A DNA stretch of 64,000 nucleotides from Datisca glomerata (Eukaryota; Streptophyta; Magnoliopsida; Cucurbitales; Datiscaceae): NCBI GenBank assembly GCA_003255025.1, contig QANY01005052.1:124001-188000 (forward strand), read 5' to 3'. Shown here piece after piece: positions 1 through 12,223 of this stretch. The notes under the pieces are model-generated. The model did no database searches. It had not been told where the DNA came from and saw only the letters and a program-made list of their open reading frames with translations. Both the position numbers and the translations under genes were made by a program. Numbering within the stretch: the stretch's first letter is position 1; each line of letters starts with the position of its first letter.

Positions 1-784
1 TTTTAACCCTCTTGTTATTATTTTCTTAACTCTTTTATTATTCGTGAATAAGAAAGATATTATAGTGAAATGTCTCGTACAATTTACAAGTTTTATTCAA
101 TGACTCATTTCATCGAATTCTTGGCCAAGTTAAGTTATTCACACACCCATCAATAAAACATAAGGTGATATTGTGGTTTTCGCAATCCAACCATGAATTT
201 TCATATATGTGAATCACGCAACTACTACTTAATTAAATTACAATCCCAACAACCGATAGATTAAATTACAATCCCAATCTTTGATATGTCAAAGATTAAA
301 ACTAACCAAGTCAAGTTATGTATTCACCTCAGGATTATTAAGGTAATTATAAAAATACTCTTAAGGTGTAACAATTAGATTTAGAGTTAGGTAAATAGTT
401 TTGGGCTCTAAACTAATTTGTTACCGGTCTATTCAATATGTTCATAACATGTCTAGGTTAACCATTTGAGTCGCCACTCTTATGCACCAAGAATGACATC
501 CAATGATTCAATCTAATAGTCGTAGTCAGATTTGATTGTCCAGTTGATCCTAAGACTGCGAATATCATTCTGAACTATTTTAGAAGAGTTCGTCTAAAGA
601 CGCTTCTATCTTCACTCTTCTTTCGTTGACAATAGTTCCATGATTTGAGTAATTTATAAACATGATTTAATTTAAAATAAAACTTTCAATTTTTTCATAA
701 AAAATTCAGTAATACAAATGTCTGAGAAATAACTAAATACAAATAAATAGTTATTACACGCAACTTTATAGACATATTCTAACA
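1..784 (+). repeat. Probable remainder of Athila 5' LTR
   Basis: This stretch lies just before the PBS and ends in TCTAACA, as an LTR should. It has no coding content. Only its last ~30 bases resemble the end of the 3' LTR at 6286; the rest does not align by eye, so either the two LTRs have diverged strongly or part of this is other DNA. The LTR call therefore rests mainly on position. Confidence 0.35.
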
Positions 785-789
785 ATTTT

Positions 790-807
790 TTGCGATGTTG
801 CCGGGGA
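790..807 (+). promoter_or_regulatory. Primer-binding site, tRNA-Asp type
   Basis: TTGCGATGTTGCCGGGGA matches 15 of 18 bases of the tRNA-Asp-complementary PBS used by Athila elements. It sits six bases after the presumed LTR end and about 180 bp before gag. Confidence 0.6.
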
Positions 808-984
808 TTAATTTTATTTATTAATATTAGAATCACATATCCTTGATTTTACTTTGAGTTTTTTTTATTTACAGTTGTTTACTCTTTTAAATTTTCAAGC
901 GTTCTCTAAGGTGTATGAGAAAATATGGAAGCAAAAATTTGACTCTCCTAAGTTTGAAAATTGAGTGAACTTGTCATCGTAATA

Positions 985-2680
985 GGAAAATGATGAGACA
1001 ATCTTCTAAAAACCCTCAAGAAACCATGGAAGACGCTAGAGAAAATCCTAAGATTGTGAACAACCAGAATAATCAGGCGATTCCGGACTATGCTATGTCG
1101 GGGTCAATGAGGCCGCATCTGCCATTTAATGCCTTATTATTAATGCCAACAACTTTAAGATTAAGTCGTCTATCATTCAGATGGTGCTAGCAAATCAGTT
1201 CAATGATATGCCTAATGATGATCTAAATGTCCATGTAACCACTTTTCACGACATGCAAGCACAACAATGTCTCAACTGATGCAATTAGGTTGAGATTATT
1301 CTCATTGTCACTTTGAGATAAGGCTAAGAGTTGGTTGAACTCTTTATCCACTAGATCAATCACCAGTTGAAATGGACTTTCTAAGAAATTTTCGGCTAAA
1401 TTCTTTCCACCAACTAAAATAGCCAAGATGAGAAAAATATGAGATAGAGTCTCTTTATGAATCTTGAGAGAGGTTTAAAGAGATGTTGAGAGGATGCCCA
1501 CATCATGGAATCCTTAGATGGCTTCAAGTCCAAACTTGTCTGCAATGGTTTGAGAAATTCAACGAGGACACAAGTGGATGCAGTAGCAGGAGGTGCTTTA
1601 ATGGGAAAAACACAATAGGAGGCATATGCTTTACTTGAATAAATGGCTGCTAATGCCTATCAATGACAAACTGAGCATAACGTACAGAGAAAGATTCATG
1701 GAGTTCATGAAGCCGATGCTCATACCGCTCTCGCTACTCAAGTAGCTACATTGTCCAAGCAATTGAGTTCCTTCACCGCCAATGCTAGTGTTAATCATGC
1801 TACACGGGAAGTTTGTAATTTATGCAATGGACCTCATTCTAGTACTGAATGTCAAGCTGATAATCCCTTTGCTCTTTCTCAGTCAGAACATGTTAATTTT
1901 ATTAAGAATTATAACTGACAGAATAATATATTCGCTAACACTTACAACCAAGGGTGGAGAAATCACCCTAATTTCTCTTGGAAGAATAATCAGAATGTGA
2001 TGAATCCACCAGCTGCTACTCAGCCTGAATTTCAGCCCAACGACCTAATTTTTCTTTAGAAGATGTTCTTGCCCAGCTCACAGTCAATACTACTCAATTT
2101 ATGGTAATAATAGATGATACACTTCAGAGGTAAGAAACTAGTATACAGAGCCAAACTGCGTCTATTCTAAATTTGAAGCTTCAAATGGGTCAACTGTCAG
2201 AAATACTTGCTCAAAAACCTCAAGGTTCTCTACCAAACAACACTAAGAGAAATCTAAAAGAACGAGTAAACGTCATTACTCTTTGTAGTGGCAAGGAGTT
2301 AGTAGAACCGAAGAAAGCAACAGTTGAAAGTTCTTAGTCAATTAAAACACAAACTGAGGTTGTAGGTGATGAACTTGCCAAGAGCTCAGAAAAGAAGGAA
2401 AACAAGCCTAAGTCAGTTCTTTCCTAATAATCATCCACCGTATGTTCCACTTATTCCATACCCTCAACGGTTCCAAAAATAAAAAAATTGAATAAGTAGT
2501 TTTCTAAGTTTCTTGATGTGTTTAAGAAACTATACATCATCATTCCTTTTGCCAAAGTTTTGGAATAAATTCTTAGCTATATCAAATTCATGAAGAGAAT
2601 TCTCTCAAACAAGAGAAAACTAGAGGAGTCTAAGATAATTGCACTTACTGAGGAGTGTATTGCTATCTTGTAGAATAAAT
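985..2680 (+). pseudogene. Athila gag remnant
   Basis: Gag is the capsid/nucleocapsid precursor of the element. Readable pieces in shifting + frames include an N-terminal segment (990-1190) and a nucleocapsid part at 1780-2040 with CNLCNGPHSSTEC, a C-x2-C-x3-H-x4-C zinc knuckle. That is followed by the NTYNQGWRNHPNFSWKNNQN motif characteristic of plant Athila gag. The linker towards protease (2440-2680) reads PPYVPLIPYPQR followed by a decayed KQFSKFLDVFKKL-like region. Many stops and frameshifts make it a pseudogene. Confidence 0.75.
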
Positions 2681-3524
2681 TGCCTCTAAAGTTAAAGGAT
2701 CCTGATAGTTTTACTATTCATTCCATCATTGGCAATTCTTATTTTGAGAAGGCTCTATGTGATCTTGGGGCTAGTATCAATTTGATGTCATATTCAGTTT
2801 ACAAGAAGCTAGGTCTTGGAGAAATTAAGCATACGATGACCTCTTTACAATTAGTTGGTCATTCTATTAAATATCCACTAGAGATTATTGAGAATGTCTT
2901 GGTAAATATGGATAAATTTATTTTTCCAGCTGATTTTATTATTCTTGACACGGAGGAAACCCCATAAAATTCATTTATTCTTGGCAGACTATTCTTAGCT
3001 ACGAGAAGAACTCTAATTGATATGCAAAAAGGTGAACTTAACTGAAAGTGCAAGAAGATCAAGTAATTTTTAATGTCTTCAAAATAATAAAACACCCAAA
3101 TGATAGGAAATAGTTGTTTGCAGGTGGAAAGTGCAAAAGTATGTTTTGAGGAAGAAATTCACACCAGTAAACCAAGCAGACCAGTGGAAGCATGTCTAGT
3201 TAGGGTTGTTGACAAGGAGAATCCAGAGATTTTGGAGTGTGTTAATCAATTGGAAGCATCCCCATCCATATTTATTAAGAGGCATTGTGTAGTTGTGTAG
3301 AATTGAGAGAAGGTAAATCTAGACACCTACTATCTATTGAAAAACCATCGGTGTTAGACCTCCATCTTTAGTACACATTTATGGGAGAAGCATCCACTAT
3401 TCCTATCATTATATCTGCTTCATTAAATGGTGAAGAAGAAGACAAGATGTTCAGAGTGTTAAGAGAGCACAAAACGGTCTTAGGGTGGTCAATTTTTGAC
3501 ACAAAGAAAATTCTAAACTTAGTG
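2680..3524 (+). pseudogene. Athila aspartic protease and start of pol
   Basis: An open frame at 2680-2967 holds the retropepsin domain. CDLGASINLM carries DLG where the catalytic D-S/T-G normally is, which is the usual Athila form, and a hydrophobic flap-like stretch follows to FIILDTEE. A stop breaks the frame before the expected ILGRPFL segment, which can still be read at about 2975-2995. Further on, 3380-3520 reads as the pre-RT linker (IISASLNGEEEDKMFRVLRE, then LGWSIFDTKK). The frame then stops matching at about 3525, where RT should begin. Confidence 0.75.
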
Positions 3525-5092
3525 GACAACAGGTGAAGCCTGGATGATCATTATGTTTGGATGGAGTCATTAAAGTAAGCACTACCGGGAGGCAACCCAA
3601 TTTTAATTATGTTATTTCATTTTCTTTTGCTTATTTTATTTTTCTATTCGATTTTTTATCAAAAACTATGGACAGAATTTTTAGCGTCATGATGCTAATG
3701 TCCTAACATCATGACGTTAGACCTTGGATGATTTTGGTTCATGCACCACTTTTCCCACAATTAGAGACAATATGAATAATGCAGAGAATGATAAGGATGA
3801 AAGCTCATCCTTATTCAGGGGAGTCTTCTCTACTTACTCCTTATACATATTTATTTTCATTGAGGACAATGAAAGTATTAAGGTTGGTTTTTGATTTATT
3901 GTTAACTTTGAAAAAATGATGAATTTATGCATCTCTATATGTTTGAACCAATTGTTGATTTGCATTTCACTTAAGAATCCTAAAATATTGAGCACCTAAC
4001 TTTGAACTTTTGATTGTCTTTTTGTTTAGAGAAGGTTTATATGACTTTAAGAAATCATTATGATCTCATAAGAACTCTAGAACCAGTTTGATTGTTGCTC
4101 GATATGAAATTCTAGGCTATACTATACTTAGGACATGATTTAGGTCATATTCAAACCATTTAAGCTTTTCAAGTCAACCTATGCATAATTGTATCACTAA
4201 TAATCCCTGTTGAGCCTAAATAGCCATTTTTTATCACGCATGACAGTTTCCTAAGCTTATAAAAAACATTCCCTAGAACCCCTTTCTACTCATAGTATTT
4301 GGATGTTCTAAAAAATACTTGAAGCTATGATAATCTGGGTAAATGGGAGAGTTGTGATGTAATTGAAAAAAACTGAAAAAAAAATTGTGAATAAATTTGA
4401 TTTGGTAGCTTCTTGGACTTGAGTGACTAAACTCGAAGATGTGTCTTAACACTTAATACCCTAAGACCAGCTAGTTTGGGAGTTATTAGCTGAAATCTCG
4501 TTAAAGAAAAGAGAAGCTTAAGAAAATCAAATTAAAAAAAAGGGTTGGGTATGGTTGACATTTCAAGTGGTGGAAAGTGACAAGTTTGGGGGTGCAATAA
4601 GAGAAGTTAGGTTAAGCTCGTTGATTCCTAGAATTCATGTGTGACTATGGGTAAAGCTTGTGCCGAAATAATATCTTTTATCCTACCCTGAACCCTTGTT
4701 ATACATTACAAGCCTACAAAAGTCCTAATGATCCTAAATGTTGTGGTTTGTCTATATTAGTCGAGTGTAACACGAAAAATTGGCTTATGGAGTTCTAATC
4801 AACTTATAGATTAATGGATCTACTTTTACAAAACTTGGTTTCATAACAATTAACACACACGCACTCGAGATTTTACAAAGTGTAATGTAAGTTGGTGTTT
4901 GTGCTGAAATTATACATAATCACAATTCAGAAGTTTTCATTGGGTTATCGCTATTTTAAAATCTCTGAGCCATATTTAGTTAGTCAAAATATTTTGTCAT
5001 TTGATCCATAGTTTTTCAGAATTAATGTTTAATATTTTCTTGATTGATTTGTTTTGCTCGAGAACTAGAAAAAAATTAAGTTTGAGGGTATT
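3525..5092 (+). other. 3' non-coding region of Athila after pol deletion
   Basis: Right after the truncated pol linker comes sequence typical of the end of Athila pol (a GRQPN-like reading near 3585-3605) and the 3' non-coding region, with motifs such as TGAGGACAATG (3860) and AAGTTTGGGGGTGCAA (4578). No env-like frame is present. Two near-palindromes lie at 3681-3698 and 3703-3720. A purine-rich stretch at 5060-5090 would be the polypurine tract before the LTR. Confidence 0.55.
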
Positions 5093-6286
5093 TGATGAGT
5101 GTGTTTCATACTCATATCTTAGATCATCTTAACTTTAATTTTGTTGGTTCTCTTGAGTTTTGTTGTTTGATTTAAGTTTTTTTTTTGTTTTTATCTTGTG
5201 TTTTTTATATTTAAACACATTTAGATTGATTTGGAAAGATTTGGAAGGCAAAAATGTGAAGAAAATGAGAAAATGATGGACTTGGGTAGAAGGGCCAGCA
5301 TTGTGATGCTGGCAGGCAGTAGGCATGTGACATCAAGAGAAGCAGTAAGCCAACGCCACGACGCTGGCGCGATAATGCTTTTAATATTTTTCGCATTTTT
5401 CCTCTTTTTTATCTTTAAAAACTCCTAGTGTATAAAAGGAATATTTGAGGGTTTTAGAGAGTTTTTTAGACGTGAGAGGCAAAGTAGAAAGCTCTTGGAG
5501 AGGAGAACAAAAAGATCGAACCCAAAAGCGGATCTCAACTTCAATTTCATCCTCAAATCTAGTTTTTCTTCTCTCTTTTCTCTATGTTCATGAATATTAA
5601 TAAGATATTTTCTTATTTTAGTATGTTCTAATTTTCTTATCTAGGGCTACGACGTAGTCAAACCATGATTGTTCAAAAATTTTGATTTTCAATTCAATCG
5701 ATGTTTATTCATTATTACTGAGTGTTATAATTTATTCTTAATAATTGTGAATGTCTAGCCAACTACTGTAAGATTTTAGATTTAATTCTGATATTGTGAA
5801 GTGATGATTAAATTTACTCTTTGTTTATAAATAAATTAGAGATAATTATGGATTTAATGTAGCGATTGTCATTTTCGGTGCTTAATGAATTTCAACATAT
5901 TGAATCCTGACAGAGATGTGAGATTACTATTTTTTATTCATTGTTATTGATGCTTGAGAAAGATTGATAATTACTTTAGAGAATTTCGCTATCAGTATTA
6001 TGATAAATATTGATTGATTGAGTTTTAGAATTTTGAGCATATTTGGTTTGGTGAAATCAGAATCCCTAGATCTCTTATCTATTCAAATTTGAATTATTTA
6101 TCTTTATCAAATCTTTATCATTTTAGTTTAATTAAAACTTCTAACTTTTCATCATTCTCAATTAGAATTAAAATTTAGTTAATTTCAATAATTAATATCA
6201 ATCAATCATGTGAATGATACTCTATTTCATAAAATTTTATACTTGACGATGATAGTGTACGCTTGCACTATAAAATAATCGTAACA
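5093..6286 (+). repeat. Athila 3' LTR
   Basis: It begins TGATGAGTG directly after the purine-rich stretch and ends ...CGTAACA, giving a ~1.19-kb LTR, normal for Athila. A TATA-like AGTGTATAAAAGG is seen near 5430-5442, with a following leader. The right end meets copia integrase sequence directly, so the Athila element probably inserted into copia 1. The right boundary could be off by some bases. Confidence 0.6.
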
Positions 6287-6930
6287 CTTGCATGCCAGTG
6301 TCAGAATCGACCAACTCTTTTAAAATAGTGTTGCTCCTAGGTGAAGTTTGTGATATACACATCTTCTTCAAAGACAACATTTGTACTAACAAATACTTTC
6401 TTCTTCTCAATATTACAATACAAGAATCCTTGTTACTTTTACATACCCTATGAAAGCACATACCTTTGATCTAGGTTCCAACTTAGCAACATTCTCCCAT
6501 AGCACGCATGCTAGACATCTTTAAATATGGAGATGACGCAAACTAGGTTTACGTCTGTTCTATAACTCCAGTAGAGTCTCCTTAAGGCTTTAGAAGATGC
6601 TAGATTAACAATGTATGCATATGTTTCCACAACATATACCAAAAAGAGTAGAATAGCTTAGTATAGATCTTACGATGTTCAATAGAGTTTTGTTTCTCCT
6701 CTCAGCTACACCATTTTACTTTGGAGTCCCAGTGTAGTAAGCTAAGAAGAAATCCCATTTTCTACTAAGTAATCCATGATTGCATAAAGAGATATTCACC
6801 TCCTCAATCTGATAAAAACATTTAATCTTCATATATAATTCTTTCTCAACATCCGCTTTAAACTCTTTGAATTTCTTAAAAGTTTCATATTTATGATGCA
6901 TTAAGTAGGTATAGCCGCATCTAGGAAATT
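6240..6930 (-). pseudogene. Copia integrase remnant
   Basis: The - strand gives typical copia integrase pieces: SGYGYLYLMHHKYETFKKFK (6930-6880), a degenerate RSDRGGEY region, QNGVAERRNKTLLNIVRSM (about 6720-6660) and a C-terminal KVCAFIGY-like segment (about 6470-6430). The N-terminal zinc-binding domain is missing. Several stops interrupt it, and the left end is cut by the Athila LTR. Confidence 0.7.
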
Positions 6931-7399
6931 ATAATCAGTCTTCTTTCCAATGATCAGTCTTCATAGTAGTCAACTCTGTTTCGATGACCATTATGGTTTT
7001 TTGAGAAAACAGAACACTCAAATTTATTTTTAACGTCAACAAATACGAACAACTTCTTACATTTTGAATGTTTTTTATTAATTTTTTACATTATTTTTAT
7101 CAATCTAAAACTAATATATGTAATAAATAAAACTATTATATTGTTGATTTTTTTGTGAACAACTTTATTTTAGACTCCTTTATAATATAAAATTAATTTT
7201 TTATTTTTTTGAAATATAAATATATTAAGCGTTAATTATAAAATAAATAGAGAACTAATTTTAACCAAAAAGTAGTTTTATACTTCATGAGATTTCAACT
7301 CATGAAAATGATGATTGAAAAAAGCCTTATCCCAAGATGAAAACCAACTAGAATGCTGATCTTTTATTATTTTAAGTGTTTTACTTATTATTTATACTA
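6931..7399. other. AT-rich stretch between copia 1 gag and integrase
   Basis: Protease and pre-integrase coding would be expected here. Instead the sequence is very AT-rich (especially 7040-7260) and matches nothing recognisable, so it is probably deletion plus insertion of unknown DNA. Confidence 0.4.
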
Positions 7400-8330
7400 T
7401 AAATGTTTTGCGCCGATTTTGTCCATTGATATTTCACCCGTTCATTTATTTCAGCTTGAATATTATGTTCCAGCTAGAATTGGCCAAATTTTTTTACTGG
7501 AAATTTAACACCCTTCATTACAATCCGTCCCCTCCCCAGAATCAGAATATTCTACCTATTCTGATCGGAACAGAACAGAATAAACTTCTATGGTCTTACT
7601 GCAATGAAAACACTTGCTCTAACCCTTACTCTTTCCATTTTTTCTTGAATTCCCCTTGCTTAAAACCTTATTCTTCTCTAAATTCTGGGGCTTAGACTTA
7701 CGCCCAAGAGAAGTAGAAGCTTACATCATATTCATGTTAGGTGAGACATTCATTATATTGTATGTCGTATGGAGTTGTCCCGTCAACTCAGTCAAAGTTC
7801 ATTCATGCTTATTCATGACATAATTAACCTTGAACTGGTTGAATAAGTCTGACAGAGAAGACAAATACCATATTGATCTGTGTCCCTCCATAAATTTCAG
7901 CCCTTAGGTTTTCTATCTGGTTAAGATAATTGATCACTTTCAACAAATGATCTCTACAGGTGTTCGTGGCTTCATCTTAGCATTGACAAGAGCCTTCATG
8001 GCTCCTAGCTTAACTGACCACCTCTGGTTTCCAAACATATCGTGGATATTAAGCATAATATCCTTAACTGTGGACATGGATTGATGTTGTTGCAACACAT
8101 CGATCATAGAAGCCAATAAGTGCAACTTGCCAACTCATCCCTCATATTCCATGTGGAATATGCTTTAGTCTCCTCTTAAGAGGACTTTTCATTGGAAGCT
8201 GGAGGACAAGACTCTGTAAGAACATACTTAATTCCCTCATCAAATAAGATTATGTTAGGTTACGCTAACATAGTTTGTGTTGTCAAGTTTATTTTCTTTC
8301 AGTATTCATGCAACTGGGCTCATGGATGAC
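7400..8330 (-). pseudogene. Copia gag remnant (UBN2-type)
   Basis: On the - strand, 8125-7940 reads MSTVKDIMLNIHDMFGNQ and then KALVNAKMKPRTPV, the core of the plant copia gag (UBN2/retrotran_gag) domain. A frameshift follows, then LKVINYLNQIENLRAEIYGG and VYCLHCQTYSTS-like pieces (7930-7800). At 7650-7560 a CFHC start of the zinc knuckle is visible before the frame is lost. The N-terminal part (8330-8126) is recognisable only weakly. Confidence 0.65.
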
Positions 8331-10253
8331 TTCTTAAAATATTGAATAAGAAAAAAATCTCAATCATTACAAGCACATTCTATATAGGCATATATTATAA
8401 CATGAAAACAAAACATCAAGAATTAACATTTGATGTACGCAACGATGTCCCAACTCTTCTAAACATGCGCATACTTAAGGAGAACCCACATTTAAAAGTT
8501 AGGTAAGATAGTCCAATCTAATTAATTAATAATATGATATTAATACCTAGTCATCCTACTCATTCAGTATTAACACCTAGTGATTAACTAACTTAAGATT
8601 CGATCTTTTAAAATAAGTAAAAATAACCGCTTAGGTAAGATACTACAAAAATGAGTCAAGAATATACTATTATTTCACCCTTACACTTGTGACAAGTGAA
8701 AAATTACTTAAGAAGGTCACTCTCAGTTATTCAATTATCATGATGATCATTACGAATATCATACTTATAAAATCTGATGCTTTAGATGCCCTCCTTTAGA
8801 GAGCTTCCAAGATTGAAGACAAGGTACTACTCTAACAACTTACTATGATCCAATAATAGAGAATGTGTGTTTTGATTAATAATCCCGCCCCCACTTGATT
8901 TTCTAAATTATGTTATTATTATTACCATGAGTCATTAAGTGACATAAGGTAATTAACCAAACTAAGCAACATATTCTGATTCGACAAGCATGCTCAATTA
9001 GAATATTTTTGGGGTTATACAATTCTATTTAAATTCTAATAATCTCACAATTTGACTAATGGTAAATTAAATATCTAGCAAGATTATTAAAATTCAAATT
9101 TTCATTTAAATAAACTTGATAACATGCTTCTAGGGTTAGCTATTTTATGCTCGTAATTGATTATGCTTAATTTTATCTTCATTCGATAATCACAAACACT
9201 TATACTTTTAGAAATCTTAAGCCGCATGATATCTAAAAAGATGCCGTCATAAAATAAAAGTATCTAACCATGTTGGACACAAAGTACAATAAACAAAAAT
9301 GATAGGATATAAAAGATAAATGTCTAAAATATAACCCTAGCCTTGTATAACCCTAATCCTATCTTAATGCAAAATTTTAAAAATAGATTTTCAAGATAGG
9401 CTGAGATGTGATCCATGGGCCTGACAAACGGCTACCTCTACTTGCCACCACACATCTCACCAATGGCACCACCAACCGTCACCCGCTGAATCACAAAAGC
9501 TAAAAAATACTCCTCATTCACAATTACGTCAAATTCGGCCTCATATTTAGCCAAGAAAGCATCCGAATTCGGTCTACTTCCTAACATATAATTGTTGGGA
9601 TTTGAATTATCTTTCCAAAGGAGTTTGAATCGACTCAATCCAATATCTCAACTGAAAGTTATGATCAAATAATGAAGTTGTCACTATAAGCCACCTGCTG
9701 CGTCACTTTTTGTATCGACTCAATCTCCACCTGACTCAAATAATTCCATCATGGAAATCTTAACTTTCTAGAGGAAAGTTTACAAGAATCTATAAAAAAA
9801 AATGCGAACCTATAGGAAAAAACAATTTATAGATTGTCACTCTAATGACATAACTAGAAAACATATATTTGAAATCTAAACGCTCATGCAAGGGAGTTAG
9901 ATCAAAATAATCCTGTAAAAATGTGTTTTCAAATGTTCTTAGTTATCTTTTTGCATTAGATTCGATCACCACCCTATTCGAATAATTACATAATAAAAGT
10001 TCTAACTTTCTGGAGGAAAGTTTACAAGAATCTATAAAAAATTAAATACGAACCTATGAGAAAAAAAATAATCTCTTCATAGATTGTCTCTCTAATTACA
10101 TAACCAATGGGAATATACACTTAAAATCTAAACGATTATGTAAGAAGATTAAATCAAAATAATCCTACAAAAATGAGTTGGAGTTCTACGAATCTGATAT
10201 TCTGTATGGTACTCGTTCTAACAATAGACATATAATAAATAGATCTAGAACAT
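8331..10253 (-). other. Copia 1 leader region without recognisable gene
   Basis: This lies between the PBS and gag and is about 1.9 kb, long for a copia leader. It is AT-rich. A 66-residue - strand frame (9638-9438) has no recognised family. The part next to the PBS is a tandem duplication (see 9708-10176). Confidence 0.4.
9708..10176. repeat. Direct tandem duplication, ~245 bp x 2
   Basis: Copy 1 (about 9708-9930) and copy 2 (about 9955-10176) share long blocks, for example GGAAAGTTTACAAGAATCTA and AGATCAAAATAATCCT/AAATCAAAATAATCCT, with many substitutions. The duplication lies directly inside the PBS of copia 1. Confidence 0.8.
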
Positions 10254-10266
10254 GACTCTGATACCA
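10254..10266 (-). promoter_or_regulatory. Copia PBS (initiator Met tRNA)
   Basis: The - strand reads TGGTATCAGAGTC, the usual plant copia PBS core. It starts three bases after the presumed LTR end at 10269 and fixes the - orientation. Confidence 0.8.
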
Positions 10267-10268
10267 AA

Positions 10269-12223
10269 TGAAGAGATTGGCTTAGCGGAAAAACTATCCC
10301 GATCTTAAAATCTAATTATTAAACAATCTACACACGAACATTGCTGATCTGTGAAAAGAATCGTCGCCCACGCCGTTGTCTACTCTGCCACTACTACTAC
10401 TACAGTGAATCGTCAGTTACTGCAGGGAACCATCATAAACCGCTGTGAACTGTGAATCGATACCTCACGATCTTCCTTGCCATTCCTTGAGTCGTCAATC
10501 GATTATCGCGTGTAGGCACTTGGAAAATAATCAAAACTTTCCTCCTCTCAATTTTCACAAGGGAGAAGATTAGTCTCCCCAGGATTTTCTCTTATCTCAT
10601 TAATGATATCAATTAGGCTTTACTTGCATCAATGAGAGAAGCCTCCTATTTATAATGAAATCCAATTACTAGAATTACTAGTTAATCCAATGGCCAAGAT
10701 TAACTAAAAAATTTCTCTTAATTAAAACTATTAAATTAAATTAATTATTAATTTCATCACTATAATTAGGATCTACTTGATTGACAACTAGGTACCCATA
10801 AGCTAGCTCGGGGATCATAAGGATAAAAATACTCATGGCTAAATAATTAATAAACTCTGCCGACCGAACTCATGATTGGATTTATAATGATTAATTACAA
10901 TTAATTTCAGTATAAAATTAAAATTGAACTTCATTCATTTTATTTTACTCAATGTAATCATCCTTGATCTATTATTTATTATGTGTCACCCCTCCATAAT
11001 ATAATATCATGTATAATTAGATAAAATATTATCAACTAATATATACACCTCTTGTTTCTTATGTTCCAAATCTTGTTCTACTGACTCAACCATGATAATT
11101 TTCATACTCGATGCCTCAAGTAAAATTATCAAATCTTTAACTAAACCATTAGAGATGTTAACTAAACCATTAGGATCTACTTGGTTGACTACTAGGGTAT
11201 CCATGCCATATCCATTTATTTACCGCTATGATAATACCTATAACTCATAGGCTAGCTCAGGGATCATAAAGATAAAAATACTCATGACTAAATAATTAAT
11301 AAACTCTGCCAACCGAACTGATGATTTGATTTACTAATGATTAATTATAATTTATTCCACTGTAAAATTATAATTGAACTTCATTCATTTTATTTTACTC
11401 GATATAATTATCCTTGATCTATTATTTATTATGTGTCACCCCTCCATAATATAATATCGTGTATAATTAGATAAAATACTATCAACTAATATATACACAT
11501 CTTGTTTCTTATGTTCTAAATCTTGTTCAACTGATTCAACCATGATAATTTTCATACTCGATATCTCAAGTAAAATTATTAAATCTTTAACTAAACCATT
11601 AGAGATATTAAGTCCTTAGTTTACTATGATCATATGAAAGAATTCTATTAAGGGGTACTTTGTTACTTACTTAATAGTGTCTATGGACTCTACAATTGAG
11701 ATCTATGCATCCTTACTATCTTACAATTCACTCATTCAACCTACAGATATATTGACTCATAGAATCTCAACCATAGTATACTAAAACAACTGAACCATTA
11801 AATATGAGCTAATAACTATCTCAAGATTAATAAAACTCATACATACTAATAATGAGTTATGATTTTCTAAATAGTAGTTGTCACGAAATTCATATTTATT
11901 AGTCCATTCAATGCTAAGTTAAGTCACTCTACATAATAGAGTTAATGCACTACTACAGTCTATCTTAGTAAAACGTCTAGTTTCACTAGAATGCGGATAA
12001 TGAATATTTCAAGTCATAAAGAACTCTTGGATAAATAGCTTGTTCACATGATCATACTCTATAAGACACATAATTTGAGTATTATTATGCTTGTGGAGTC
12101 TTTTTATAATAATGTAATGCACATAATATGAGAATGAACTATAAATTCTTAATTAGAATTAAATGTCTCTATAAATACATTACAATTTTGATACTTTTAA
12201 GAACACAATCCTAATAAGAAACA
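10269..12223 (-). repeat. 5' LTR of copia 1 with internal duplication
   Basis: The + strand edge begins TGAAGAGATTGGC next to the PBS, so the LTR ends in CTTCA on its own strand. The far edge is proposed at 12223, where the - strand starts TGTTTCTTATTAGG, directly abutting the LTR of element A. At 1.96 kb it is long, largely because of a ~450-bp internal duplication. No second copy exists in the window, so the outer edge is unproven. Confidence 0.5.
10769..11612. repeat. Direct tandem duplication, ~400-450 bp x 2, in LTR
   Basis: Copy 1 runs about 10769-11159 and copy 2 about 11172-11612. Shared blocks include GTGTCACCCCTCCATAATAT and CTTTAACTAAACCATTAGAG. Copy 2 carries ~50 extra bases (about 11193-11245), so the offset changes from 403 to 449. 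Blocks match closely with scattered substitutions. Confidence 0.9.

Larger units (their letters stand above)
1..6286 (+). mobile_element. Degraded Athila-type Ty3/gypsy retrotransposon
   Basis: The order of parts is a tRNA-Asp-like PBS (790-807), a gag with a C-x2-C-x3-H-x4-C zinc knuckle, an aspartic protease with the DLGASINLM signature, the first residues of the RT linker, a polypurine-like stretch and a 3' LTR. The protein pieces are typical of the Athila branch of plant Ty3/gypsy elements. RT, RNase H and integrase are missing through an internal deletion near 3525. Every frame is interrupted, so the copy is dead. The 5' end lies at or before the window start. The + orientation follows from PBS, gag, protease and 3' LTR order. 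Confidence 0.8.
6237..12223 (-). mobile_element. Ty1/copia element 1, truncated
   Basis: Read on the - strand from right to left, the order is LTR (12223-10269), a PBS of the initiator-Met type (10266-10254), a long leader, gag (about 8330-7400), then integrase (6930-6240). Protease and the pre-integrase domain are missing between gag and integrase. RT, RNase H and the 3' LTR are absent, cut off by the Athila 3' LTR at 6286. Stops and frameshifts are frequent. Confidence 0.65.

Noticed and set aside
1..6286. A full pair of Athila LTRs
   Set aside because: Only the last ~30 bases before the PBS resemble the 3' LTR end by eye; the pair could not be shown.
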